Assembly: GCF_041381155.1 (NCBI RefSeq)
Contig: NC_091144.1
Span: 17,059,544 to 17,123,543, forward strand
DNA length: 64,000 nucleotides
Source: Argopecten irradians
Taxonomy: Eukaryota > Mollusca > Bivalvia > Pectinida > Pectinidae
Direction: 5' to 3'
The notes under the pieces are model-generated. The model searched no databases. It saw only the letters and a list, made by a program, of their open reading frames with translations, and was not told the DNA's origin. Each line of letters starts with the position of its first letter. Within the stretch, counting starts at the first letter, position 1. The translations under genes and the position numbers were made by a program. Of this stretch, positions 22,385 through 33,845 are shown in pieces.

Positions 22385-25300
22385 ACGGGGGTAACCGTGG
22401 TACATCGGTTTTTCAATTCCGTCAGAGTGGTACAACGGTATTTCAATTCCGTCAGAGCAAAATGTTGGCTACAAATTCCGTCAGAGGAAAAAAGTTACAC
22501 ATTGACACTTAGAAGCAAAAAAAAAAGAAAGTATATGTGATTGAAATCATCTTTTTACTTGCGTAATATGGATATAGATACATTTTTAATGTCTAGCTTA
22601 GGTAATACATATCTATTGATAGTTTTTATTGAATTATATCACGATTTCCTTGAAAGTTGGTAAAAAGTGCTTTCAATGTGTTTTTTAAATGTATCTCGTA
22701 TTTTCGATAGATCATAACTAGAGTAATTATCAAGATAATTATTATATTTGTGAAATAAGTGACCTTTTGGTAAGCAAAATCATGGTTTGTATATTTTTTC
22801 ACTGTACACAAAATTCAATGATACAATTTCCGTCAAGTTAAAAATGTAGGATGATACAAATTCCGTTGAAGTGTGATACAAATTCCGCCAGGTCTTCCAG
22901 ATATCCCATTTACATCAATGAAGACATTTGTAGCGTATATATCCGTATTTTAACAAAACTTATTATATTTGTTTAGTTCATTAGACGACCATTTCAAGTT
23001 CAGGTTTCTTATTTGGAAGGGGAAAAAAGACGAAATTCAAAACAACCACGATAATTAACCATTGCACTACAGTAGTGTTGTGGATGTCTTGATTGTAATT
23101 AATACACGTATACTCCTCTAAAACATCGCGACGATAGCCTTTGACTTATCAGAATGCAGTATTTACTGTGAAAATATTCAGAATTTGTATATCACGAATT
23201 AAACCATAGAAGACAGGCATTGATTGTTGGTGTGGGAAAATTATGTTACTTCCTAATCACTATCAGTTATTTTTCGGTCTCGCAATATTACAAACATAAG
23301 ACGTACTAACCGGTACCTACCCGCAAGGAATGATATCTCATTTAGGGATCGTAAGTTACTCTGGTAGATTGAGAGTTTTTATTGACGGAACCGGTGAAAG
23401 GAAGCAAGCAAAATGTTATTAATAGTAAATTGAATAAAATACGTTTTTTTGCAAGTCCACCTTACATGATTACGGAATAACCCTGTATATTAGAATGCAT
23501 TAAATTCACAATGACCGGTAACATCGTGCTGTAATTAAAACTAGAATACAAATATGGTTCATACTTTATTGGAATATTCCTTATTTTTTCCCATAATAAA
23601 ATACGATAACAATATTACCTAAGTCAAAATTCTGTCATCAGGTGGATCCTCCTTCCGCGATTGTTTCAGCACTGTCCACTACAATCTACAGAGGCACGGC
23701 GACTGGGATGATCAAGTCCCAGCCCGGGAACACCCAGCTATCCGCCAATCTAGAATGGTTGCAATCAGTTGGTATGTTCCCGATGAATGATCATACAAAA
23801 ATGTCTTACATGTGTAGCATTTTCCACAGCTCCTCTCGTTTCCTCCACAGCCACATTGAAGCCATTTCTATCTCCTCGCACACACATCTTGCCAACTTTT
23901 TCTTCTCTGCTCAGGTGGCACCAATAATTCGCAGGCCTTTGTAGACTGTCCTACAAAACCCTGGTATCCCACCTCCACTGGAAGGCATCATACATTCCAT
24001 TGTCCCTGCTAACAGTCTGCTACTAGATCCTGGTATTTGGCCTGCTTCCTTTTATACGCGGTTTTCCTACGGTACGGTCAACTCCACTACCTGTTTGGTA
24101 GACAAAGACCAAATAACAATACCTGGTCTTTGATTTGTAGATGTTATCTCTGGTGGAAACTGCATTCGGCATTCCAGATTTGCTCGCAACTGCCAATCCG
24201 CAGCCGTACAAAGTAGCCAACTTCCTTGCATACCACTTTTCGCAATCTGCACCCTTGTTCGGACAAATGTGACAAATTTCATACCCGTTTGTCCTTACTT
24301 GGCTTTTTCCTGTTCTTCTCTAATTCATCTGCAAGGACAGATACCTTAGTGTGACGCCATGTAGATCCGCCAACGCAACTGAGCATGAAGACAGGATGTG
24401 CTCTACATTTGCTGGTTTGCCACTGGGCTTGCAATTGGGTTCCTCTGATATCCCATGTTACGAAGTTTGTTAGTGATACTAGTACTAGTGATAGTTAGTA
24501 TACTGACTTCAGCTGGAAATGCAGTTTTCTTTGCGTCCATAGACCAGATATCGCTCCATGTCAACTTTTTTGACGAGTACTTTCCCAATTTAACCAAATG
24601 CCCTGCCTCTTCATGCTTGTTGCCCGGACCGTTCTTGTATGTTCCTCCATTTGACTGACGTCCTTCGATACAAGCTGTCTCTTCTCATCCGTAGCTGTTC
24701 CTCATCTTGCTCTAGTTGTTACACCGAGTCCTTGCCTGTCCACTGCCATACTTCACGCGATGTCACCATGCCTCAAACATGAATCTACTTCATTCACAGT
24801 CCTCTTTGCAAACCATTTTCGTCCAGTTGTGATGTCCACTTTCGCTCCTCTCACCTTAGCATATTTGCTGACAATTGCTGTCCCTTAACATCAGTAGCTG
24901 TCTAGCTTTGGGTGACCTTGTACTCCTCTGTTAGTGATATCAGGGAAGTTGTAGCACACCGTGTTGATAAATCTAGGCCTTGTATTTCGTCTATAGATGT
25001 TCATCATACTTCTCCAGCTGTTGGTGCATTTCACTCACATTCTTGGTGTCACTCAATGAGTCGTTTCAGTATTTATTTACCAAGGCATTTCACTGGTTTC
25101 TTGGACACGGTTGGAATCTTGTCTTCTCCTAATCTCAAATGTATGTTTGTAACCTTCCCATTCTTCGATACCAAGCTCCTGGACATTCGTGGGTTTGATC
25201 TTCATTCGAGTCCAGCTGATTATGTTCTCAATCTCCCTTAGATTCCACCTAGCTTCGACTACCGTCTTTGTGCTTATTGTCAACTCGTCCATGAAAGCTC

Positions 25301-27230
25301 TGACTGAAGGCTGTCGAATACCTGCTTTCATCCATGGCCCTCTACTAATTTTTTCCACATATTTAACCAGCAGATTCATAGCGTGTCAGAGAAAAAGAAC
25401 ACTGATAACAGTGTATCCGGTGAACTTTTCCAACTTCTGAGACGCTATCGACGCTACCAGGTGGTTGTGTAATCCTGCACCTGTAAAACTACATCTAAAG
25501 TCCTGTCAAAGTAATCCTTTAGTATATGGACTTTTCTTCCCTAGGCACATTGAACTTCTTCAGCGTGAACCCATGCTGCATTTGGCCAGGTTTCAACCAT
25601 AAAACGGATTGATCCTCATTTTTCTATCCTTGGCCTCGATATGATGAACTGGTATATCACTCCTTCCTCGCACAGCGATGTCTATTATACTCGTATGTCA
25701 AGCAAATATATTATACTTATTCAGTAACATTTTATTGAAAAGGGTATTAGACTATTTTAGTGAATTTTTCTGTAGTAAACATAATGTGGAATCATGAAAA
25801 CGATATACTTCACTCCAGTGAAAATATCAATTTTTATGTTTTCATTCGCGTTTTTGACCAATAAGAATGCAGCATTGACAGTGAAAATATCATTTTGATT
25901 GCTACGTCAATAGTTTATAGTTTGTGCCGTAACTGAAACGAATATTTTGGCATGTTAGTTTTTCTTCATTAATGTATCGAAAATCATAAGGTTTTATGAA
26001 TTAAGACGTGAAAATGTTTTAATTCAGATGCCTTATTAAAACTTTAGTTACAACACAGAAATTATGTACTGTAACATTGCTGTTTTCTATTCCTTATGCA
26101 TGTTCAGATGGAAACTTTCATGTAGAATTCACTTGACCAATACTAACAACAACTGTAAAAAATGTGAAATGAAATTGAAGACCACATTTTGGCTTCATTG
26201 CTCTGACCGGAATAAGATACTCATTTCACTTCACTATAGATGTACATTTAATGATTTTTGGCAGTAGTGCTAGAATCCAATTTTCTGTTATAATTTTGTA
26301 CATGTAAAAATAAAACCATTGCATTCAAAGTACTGTAATTTTCAAAATGTTAGCAAACTTTTGGTGATTAATGAAATATTAAAGGCTTATCTTGATTCGT
26401 GAGTATGAAAAATACAGCACATATAACACTTTAATAATCGAAAAGGCAAATAACTTTTAAAATACAATGACGGAATAACCTTTGACTGGAACTATTAGTG
26501 ATGGTCTTCTGTAGATGAGAGCGAGAAAAAATGTAATAAATAGAATATTCATTGTTTCTTGATGATACCAGTAATATTTTCATCTAGTGTTGTGCTTTCG
26601 CATTCGTAGTTTTATATACATTTTTTCAGTAATAAAACAGTAATAAAAACGCTTTTCTTGAACTTTTAAATATTTTATTTCTTAATTGAAGATGTACGGA
26701 AATTGTATCATGTCTCAATCAGTAGGTAACGGAAATTGTATCAGTAGTGAACGGAAAATGTATAATTGTTTCCAAATACTTTATTTCGATCAAAGCAAAC
26801 ATGCCATAAACTTGTCTATTTTCGCCGACTTTGATCTGTTATTATTGATCTAATGATAATAACCTTATTACTGTTTTGTTAACAAAATAACTTTTCTGAA
26901 CCACTTTTATGTATCTCAAAACTTAATTTCCAATTAATTGACATATTTTCTATACAAATATGCATTTTATTTCCCCCCCTGGAGTTATATATTCACACTC
27001 GCCAAAAATCAAATTATAAAGTGTTCGAAATAGTGATGTTGTGACATACCTCAAGAATCGAAGCCTATTACACAATAGTAATCTTTCTATATGGAATTAA
27101 AGTCGCTTATCTCTCACATTTCCCTCTGATGGAATTTGTAGCCAACATTTTGCTCTGACGGAACTGAAATACCGTTGTATACCACTCTGACGGAATTGAA
27201 AAAACCGATGTACCACGATTACCCCCCGTA
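22385..27230. mobile_element. 4.85 kb inverted-repeat element with subterminal motif arrays
   Basis: The first about 110 bases (CGGGGGTAACCGTGGTACAT, CAATTCCGTCAGAGTGGTAC, CAAAATGTTGGCTACAAATT) are mirrored at 27119-27228. Further in, GATACAAATTCCGTT at 22853 faces ACGGAAATTGTATCA at 26697 and 26738. TAATC flanks both ends (22380-22384, 27231-27235), a candidate 5 bp target duplication. The inside holds a decayed reverse-transcriptase fragment (23860-25640) but no transposase I can recognise, so it is probably non-autonomous. Open frames in the flanks are short and unremarkable. Confidence 0.75.
23860..25640 (-). mobile_element. Decayed non-LTR-type reverse transcriptase fragment
   Basis: Minus-strand frames contain, in order, PSVRAFMDELTISTKTVVEA, RWNLREIENIISWTRMKIKP, then KFVTFVR, SWLLCTAADWQLRANLECRM, NQRPGIVIWSLSTKQVVELT and VGQSTKACELL. 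I recall this order from a reverse-transcriptase family common in cnidarian and mollusc genomes (active-site region near AFMDD.T, then ADW...L and ELTVPWE). The fragments fall in several frames with stops between, so the copy is dead. It lies within the inverted-repeat element at 22385-27230. A host function is unlikely. Confidence 0.65.
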
Positions 27231-28230
27231 TAATCTCCAAACTAAGAAATCCAATACGGCGGCCTTATCGGCCATCTTGTTGATTGATTGGTCCCAAAAT
27301 GCAATATGCTTAACGAGGAACCTAGCTGAATCCATACAGATCCTTTCAATACTGTTGGAGAAATAACGGTAGCAAGCTTCAACTATCAAAATACAAGATG
27401 GCTGCCTGTCGGCCATCTTGTTGATCGATTATGTCCTTAATGAAGATGTTGCACATCTAGCGCCCCATATCCATATTGTGCTTACTGGGAAATAGAGGTA
27501 ACAAGGGCTGTTTAAAATTTTTTAAATAGCCCACATCCGATGTTAATGTAGCGCAAGGTGTGGGGGGTGGGTGGGCTTTATGTTATCTTACTAAATAAGA
27601 ATCACTTGCTAAGCCAAAAAACGAAAACGTGGGGACATAACAAGGAATCATCGGCAAGGAGACAGTAAAAAAAGGAGTATTTGTAAATATTGTATTAATC
27701 ACATGTATGTTCTAGGAAGAAGCTCTCACACAATTTCGTGTAAAAGGTTCATTTTACACAAAATCGTAGACCCCAAAACACTGTTTTTATGAAAATGCTA
27801 ATTATTCAAGACACCTTTGTATAATATTGATCCAATCTATATTTCTACAAGAGATCCCAACCCCCCAGGGTATCTTTTATAATCGAGAGCTCCACCAAAG
27901 AACGATCTTTGTTCTGGACAATTGAAAGGAGATGATTACTTATTTCTCTGCTATTTACAAACCTTATCACTATCAAAAACCCAAGATGGCAGCCATGTCG
28001 GTCCAATCTTGTTGATCAAGATCTGATCCCAATATGTAATTTATGATCAACTAAAGCCGTAATGGGAACCATTACGATATCAAGTGTTGAATAACAGATC
28101 CTTCTCACTATTTTTTCTTTCTACGAAATAGCGATGAAAAAAAACCTTTCATCTATCAAGAAATCAATGAAGACGGATCCGGACGAGATCGGCCAACTTT
28201 GATGACATATCTAATCCCAAGATCTATGTA
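27231..28230. repeat. Dispersed repeat with CAAGATGGC motifs
   Basis: The motif GGCCATCTTGTTGAT or its kin (CAAGATGGCTGCC, CAAGATGGCAGCC) recurs at 27270, 27400, 27985 and about 28195 with AT-rich spacers and ACCAAAGAACGATCTT between. No open frame of interest. It continues the copy split at 22379. Confidence 0.5.
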
Positions 28231-30279
28231 CTACCACTATATGATGATGGAGTGGATATGAAATATAAGCTCCTAAAGACCTGAGGCACACATGATTGAG
28301 TAACCAAACCGGCATATTATGATGTGGAAATCTTAAATTTAAACCCAAGGTGTTCCCTAAATAAGTCGTAAAGAGAGTCAGCACTGCCAGGGTGACATAG
28401 CGAAGCGCCAGGAAGCTTGACCTTTCTATCAGATATTATATAATATAACACATAAAAGAAAATAAAATTAAAAAAAATAACCCCTAATAGCCTGAAGGGT
28501 CTCCTTCCTCGGCAAAAGCAACAGTCAATCTAAGGCATTGTCCTAAGTCTTCACACCAAAAATAAACCTTGAAATTGTAAGAAACTAATCCATTTACAAG
28601 AAATCTCCCATATAGACTGTAGGATTGAAGAAATAGAGCCATGTTCCCTGTGCCTGTGGACATTCTTTGTGTCACGGATAGTTATTAATACATAAAAAAA
28701 CTAAAAAAGGATGAATGTCCCAATAGTAAGTAATAAGAACGACCTATTTAAAGCATCTTATAATATGTATGGGCTACGATATTCACCGGAACTGACGACA
28801 ACGGATAATTTTCGTGGTGTCATCGTTTAATGGATATCAAATTATCTTATCCGAAGACCATGAATCGGGGCGCATTGTTGCGCTTTTACGTCTACCCTGC
28901 TTACCCAACACCAAATACGTTATAGAACTAACTAAATATCGCCTATAAAAATTATTGTGATGTTTTGACTTGTCGAGTGAGGTTAGATCAAATATGGCAT
29001 ACGTGAGCGCTGAGGAAAGGAGCGCGCTGTCTCGTATCTGTAGCAGATGTGAGACGAGTGGAGAGTGGGAGGCAAACTGGAGGGGACTGTGTCATGAGTT
29101 CCACCATGTTGTTTATAAAGTAAAGGACCTGAAAAATTAGTACAAAATATGGGTTATATCTGCTGCTGGAATTATCAAGAAGGAGAGAAAGCCGAAGTCT
29201 CGCGCGCCGCATCATTATTGTTTTAACACACACTCTCACTCTACGTGGTCAACTCAATCCAGATCCTCTGTCCGACGTAAGGGGGCTCGGCGAGGGGTGT
29301 AAGGAGTTACCTCGAGCGAGAGACGCGCGCCAGCGCGCGAGAATCAACACATGCTCTGGGGGGGGTGAGGAGGGGAAAGACGGGGCAGGGGGGCTCTACG
29401 CGAAATGAGCCGGCGTAAAGGGATAAAAAGGGTTTTGCTCCACTAACACAGTTTGAACTTCTACGCTCTATACTGTATCGAAATAAACTACACCGGTCGA
29501 ACGAAATTAGGACCTCGCAAAAAGAAACATAAACAAAAAATCATGTACCCACCAAAGTGCTTAAGGCGCGCGCGTTTGAGACGTTCGCGTGAGTATAGAA
29601 CAAAAAATGATTTAAAATAATACTATACAACGGTACTGTAAGTATGAGCGCGCGCGAGATATTAAATTTATTTTGATTCACTTGATTGGATGGGACTATA
29701 ATCGATAGGCCCACGTACAAATTCAAGGTTATTGATCTTATATTTATATATATGATTATCTACATTGTAAGGAGACTTATTTAAGTAATTACTTTTCTGT
29801 CAGTAAATCATTGATAGGCAGTTTTACCCAGGTTGTCGGGACAGACAGTTTCACGAACATTACATAACTTTAAAATTACCTAGGAAAGCATAGAAGTTTA
29901 GAAAAAAACTTTATAAATACTGATTTTATACATGGCATTCTTGTAGATCGTTTTCAGTAAAAGACCAAATACATTCGATAAGGCAATCAATTAAAAAAAC
30001 ATAATTTATTAAACAATCAAAATAATTGTGATGTACATAAATAAATAAAGAAAGCACGTCATCTAAAATAGCACTATATAACAACATATAACAAAGAGAT
30101 ACTTAGTATTAATTGGTGTCACACACTCAGTCTTGTATCGTGTGCGCCCTTCTACTTGCATTGTGTCATTTCCGGCTTAAATGTCATTTTATAGTCTGTC
30201 ATTTAATCTAACACACACACATTTTCTTGTTCCATAGTAAGAAAGCCTTAAATGTTCTATATGCAGTTGAGATGGGTTT
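28231..30279. other. Intergenic; CpG-rich block inside
   Basis: No gene can be supported. The part from about 28980 to 29660 is markedly richer in GC and CpG than its surroundings (runs such as GACGCGCGCCAGCGCGCGAG and GGCGCGCGCG), which could be a promoter-associated island. The rest is AT-rich and featureless. Confidence 0.5.
28994..29140 (+). CDS. Possible small ORF or first exon (48 codons)
   Basis: ATG at 28994 opens a 48-codon frame, MAYVSAEERSALSRICSRCE followed by a Trp- and His-containing stretch, closed by TAG. It sits at the start of the CpG-rich block and contains AAA-GTAAAG, a possible splice donor, so it might be a first exon. No homology is recognised and no next exon is found. 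Chance is a fair alternative. Confidence 0.2.
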   Translation: MAYVSAEERSALSRICSRCETSGEWEANWRGLCHEFHHVVYKVKDLKN

Positions 30280-32612
30280 TTATGGACGACGAGACAATGC
30301 TCTTTTCCTTTCTCCTACAGCCCAGAAACTTGGATCTTGACGGAAGTGACGTAGATCACCGCAGTGACCCGGATGAATCATTGGCTTGTATTCCATAGGC
30401 TGGCACAGAGTCTTAAAAATAAAAGTTCTATATAGACAAAGATAGATAAAGAGATAGAATGAAAGATTTTAGAGCATACACAACTAAAAAATAATTAACC
30501 ATAACTTGATCAGTTCCACGTGTTGACGTGTTCTCTATTTTTTCTTAGCCGAGAGAAAAAGGTACGAGATAGATTGTGCATTTTCTTCACAATATAATGA
30601 AATCAAATTTCTGCATTACACTGTTAAATTGTTCATTACCTTGTCTGTGTGGTAGAACTTCTTATAGCCGCCGTCATCAAAGTAAGTAAATCTCGGGGAA
30701 GGTTCAATGGTCGGGTAGCTAGCCTCGTTTTGAGCACGGTCCTGGGTCCTTAAGAATCGCATCCTGTTGAAAATACAAGATTACATTATAAAGTGATATA
30801 ATATAAAGTCGGATTGATATTTGACACCAAATAAACTAAATGACAAAGTAATATAATTGGACACGAAAATTGCATTAAACAAATTTTAGTATAAATGGAA
30901 AAACGACATCTAGAAAATGGTTGAGTCTATTGTAGCATAATTTGATACATTATTCGGAAGAGTGGTTGGGAAAATATTCCAAAAATTGGATACTTTTCGA
31001 TAGGTTTTATTCAAACTTTTACATCAGTTCACTAACTTACATTCTAGGTCCTCTCTCAGATGAAAATTCACAGTGGAAAATAATAATGTCCCTCTTTCCG
31101 GTGACGTCACGACACATGCGTGTCGTGAAGCAGCTGCTTGACCTGGTCACGTGTGTATCTATTCTCTGCATCCTGATGGAAAAATAAACATTTATTTATT
31201 AGATTCATTTACACTAATTGTTGATTTTGATTATTTTTGCAAGGCTTGAACTGAAATTTTTAGAGACTGGGAATTCCTTGTGTCTATTTATAGCCAGATC
31301 ACCGGATTTGCAATGTCAACTCTGAACAGGTGTTCATCGGTTACATGTTGACATTGCAATTTGTCAAGACCTGTTCGAAGCGTTCTAGACCAATCAGAAA
31401 ACTGCAAATTCACAGTCATATAACAAAAAGCAATACGCCAAATTTAATTGAAATCGGACAATAAATAACAAAGTTATCGAGCGGAAAATCAATCCATATC
31501 TATCGGTTTTGACGTTTTTAAAGCTCCTGTATACACTTGGAATACTATTGATGCGATTTAGACTCATTATTGAAATGATCCCGAGATCACTTATTGATTA
31601 CAAAAAGCAATTTATAAATTTTGGGTTGGAAATTGTACAATAAAATATTTAAGTTTATTGAGCGGAAACCACGTATTTGTCTGGTTTTATCGATTTTAAA
31701 GTCCCATAACTCTTGCAATTATTGACGGATTTTGTCATTAATCGTACTCATTGATATAAAGAAACATCTCATGGTTGTAATCGGAATTAATATAATTAAG
31801 TTATACAGCACGGATACACGGTTTCCCGGAAGACGCCGGACAGACTGCTGACACCGGACACCGACATATGGTGGATTACTCTCCTAAATGTCGCCCTTGC
31901 GTTGCAGGCGGACACACACAATAACAACTGTTTTACCAATATTCTCTTTATAAGTAAACAAAAAATATAAAATATTTTTTATAAAAACTGGACAAAGTTT
32001 TGCTTTGACTTTATACACACCTTGATGTGACTCCTTCAGAAACTCGTAAGGGTATCGACAGTCGACGATCCTGTAAGAAACTGATGGCGTCTTCATAAGC
32101 TCCGGTCTCACAGTAAATCGGTCATCTGTATGAAAAGGAAATGAATATAATCGTTTACATGTATTTACTATTTAATCTTATAAATGACAAAATCAAATAC
32201 AGATATTTTGATTTATTTCTAATCAAAATGTTATTCTAAAATTTATCTAGTCTTAATAGATAGATAATATAGAAATCTAGAATCTAATGCAGGGGAACTC
32301 AAACATGGCAACACCTGATTTGAATACCAGATTTATAATTTTTATTCTTAATTTCTTTGATCTATTAAAGTACCGAAACTTTTTGGTAATAAAGAATAAT
32401 GTTTTTAATTTTTCCCCTTTTTTTGCGAGGGGGAGGGGAGGTCTGATAACAATCTTATCCTTACCGTATCAGCAGAAATAGATTTGAGGTCCTGTTGTTT
32501 GCCCCGGATGGTCGGCAGACAATAACGTTGTCTGTCCCGTCCCCAATCAAATCTCCTCCTCTACCAAACGGTTGACAGCATCCTTCACGTCAGCTGGTGA
32601 TACTTGACCTTC
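30280..32612 (-). pseudogene. CDC25 phosphatase gene fragment (catalytic end), probable pseudogene
   Basis: Exon-like blocks on the minus strand: 32612-32465 (VKDAVNRLVEEE; YCLPTIRGKQQDLKSISADT), 32125-32021 (YRIVDCRYPYEF), 31172-31041 (ENRYTRDQVKQLLHDTHVS; RDVTGKRDIIIFHCEFSSER), 30763-30640 (RFLRTQDRAQNE; FDDGGYKKFYHTDK) and 30411-30280 (TLCQPMEYKPMIHPGHCGDL to a stop). The HCEFSSER phosphatase loop and the GGYK and PMEYKPM motifs are those of CDC25, which activates cyclin-dependent kinases by removing inhibitory phosphates. The two last exons join in frame, but at least four frame disruptions or phase mismatches occur earlier (after VEEE; between LIGDGTD and YCLPT; at the 32465/32125 junction; after HVS), and no N-terminal exons are found. 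Introns are kept, so it is a duplicated rather than a processed copy. Base-level assembly errors are the alternative. Confidence 0.75.
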
Positions 32613-32726
32613 CTGTGAAATCAATACACGGGTAAGTTTGATAGAATTATTTTGGAATCTCAGTAGATTGTTTTGGACCCTTGGGTAGGAATTGCAATTT
32701 TAACATGTATTGAATATGATATATTA

Positions 32727-32751
32727 GGGGAGAGTGGGGGTAGTTGAGCCA
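32727..32751 (+). repeat. Left terminal inverted repeat of the pogo-type element
   Basis: 25 bases starting GGGGAGAGTGGGG, paired with 40264-40288 with one mismatch; TA precedes it. Confidence 0.9.
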
Positions 32752-33097
32752 CAGGGTTAGTTGAACAAGTGGCGGGAAATAGTTTTACGTCATGTTTATG
32801 ACGTCATAATCGATTTTTCTGAAGCCGCTGTTATTTGAAGTGGACGTCAGCAAAAGAGGTAAGTCGATATTCCCATAACATTTTTTTTTAATACAAGAAA
32901 ATTATTTTTCACACTCCAAAGTATTTTTTCGGGAATTATGTATTTTCCTATTACCGCTTTATTTCTTATTGTGATTTATATGAATTATGTGTACCGTCGA
33001 AATTTGTAGTTTCACGCGTATCATTTCGTATCAAAACTATTTGTCAGACCATTACCTAAATCGCATTACAGACCATTAAAAATTTATACTATTCGCG

Positions 33098-33182
33098 GGG
33101 CTAGTTGAGCCACCTACGATGGGGCAAGTTGAACCACTGGGTCAACGTGCCCTTAGACTGGTTCAACTAGCCCCAACTAAGT
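33098..33182. promoter_or_regulatory. Subterminal motif cluster, probable transposase binding sites
   Basis: GGGGCTAGTTGAGCCACC, GGGGCAAGTTGAACCACTGG and the inverted GGTTCAACTAGCCCC lie within 85 bases and repeat the core of the terminal repeat (TAGTTGAGCC). A mirrored cluster, CTCAACTTACCCC and GGGGTAAGTTGAGCC, is at 40050-40110. Repeated cores near both ends are typical of transposase binding sites; binding is inferred. Confidence 0.65.
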
Positions 33183-33261
33183 GCCCGCACCGCCTTTCAT
33201 AGTTACATAATGTTTAAAGAATGTTTCAGCAAATTTCAGTTTGTATTTTCAAAATTGTCCA

Positions 33262-33545
33262 GTGTAGATGTTCATAATGACATGTATAAAAATATCAAAG
33301 AAACACAATTTAACAAAGCATGACAATTTATTTAAGGAATGATTTTCATTTTTTGTTGTTTACTGGTGTGTTAAACTGCATTTTTGTACACGATATTTTA
33401 AATGGCGCAGTGGTAGAAGGCGCAGGTATGTTTGGATAGGCGATTGGGTGCCGTAGATCGTGAGTTCGAGGCCCAGATAGGGCACGAGTCAATAAATTGT
33501 CATGCTTTTTTAAATTATGTTTCTTTGATATTTAATGACATGTAT
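33262..33545. repeat. Hairpin enclosing a tRNA-like sequence
   Basis: ATGACATGTATAAAAATATC and AAGCATGACAATTTATT at 33268-33332 face AATAAATTGTCATGCTT and GATATTTAATGACATGTAT at 33492-33545. In the loop, TGGCGCAGTGGTAGAAGG (box A-like) and GTGAGTTCGAGGCCC (box B-like) lie at tRNA spacing. It may be a SINE inserted in, or captured by, a fold-back. Confidence 0.45.
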
Positions 33546-33845
33546 ATATATATAATATCATCAGTACCTTATACATGTAACGTTAAGAACATGTGTTGTG
33601 AACTCGTGTAAATATGTCCTCACCCACGATCAGCTGATTTGATCTTCTTTTGATTACCGCTCGCCGTTACATGGACGATTATGATTGGTAAGATCGTATA
33701 AGAGATATCATCGATTAAGGTTGAATTGACACAAAAAATATTTAAGTGAAGTGAGAAATTCATGAAAAGTATAGTAAAATGACCAAAGTTGACTCACATT
33801 ATGTATCATGCTGTATTCCCAAGGTCTGCCTTACAAACTTTCCCT

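Noticed and set aside
14000-28000. CRISPR-like array
   Set aside because: The repeats are contiguous tandem units without unique spacers, in a eukaryotic setting.
32465-32612. Starting the CDC25 block at an internal AG to avoid the first frame break
   Set aside because: The upstream residues VKDAVNRLVEEE and LIGDG look like real CDC25 sequence, and later breaks remain anyway.
33405-33495. Possible functional tRNA gene
   Set aside because: The box B is poor, the acceptor stem does not pair well by eye and it sits in a transposon hairpin.
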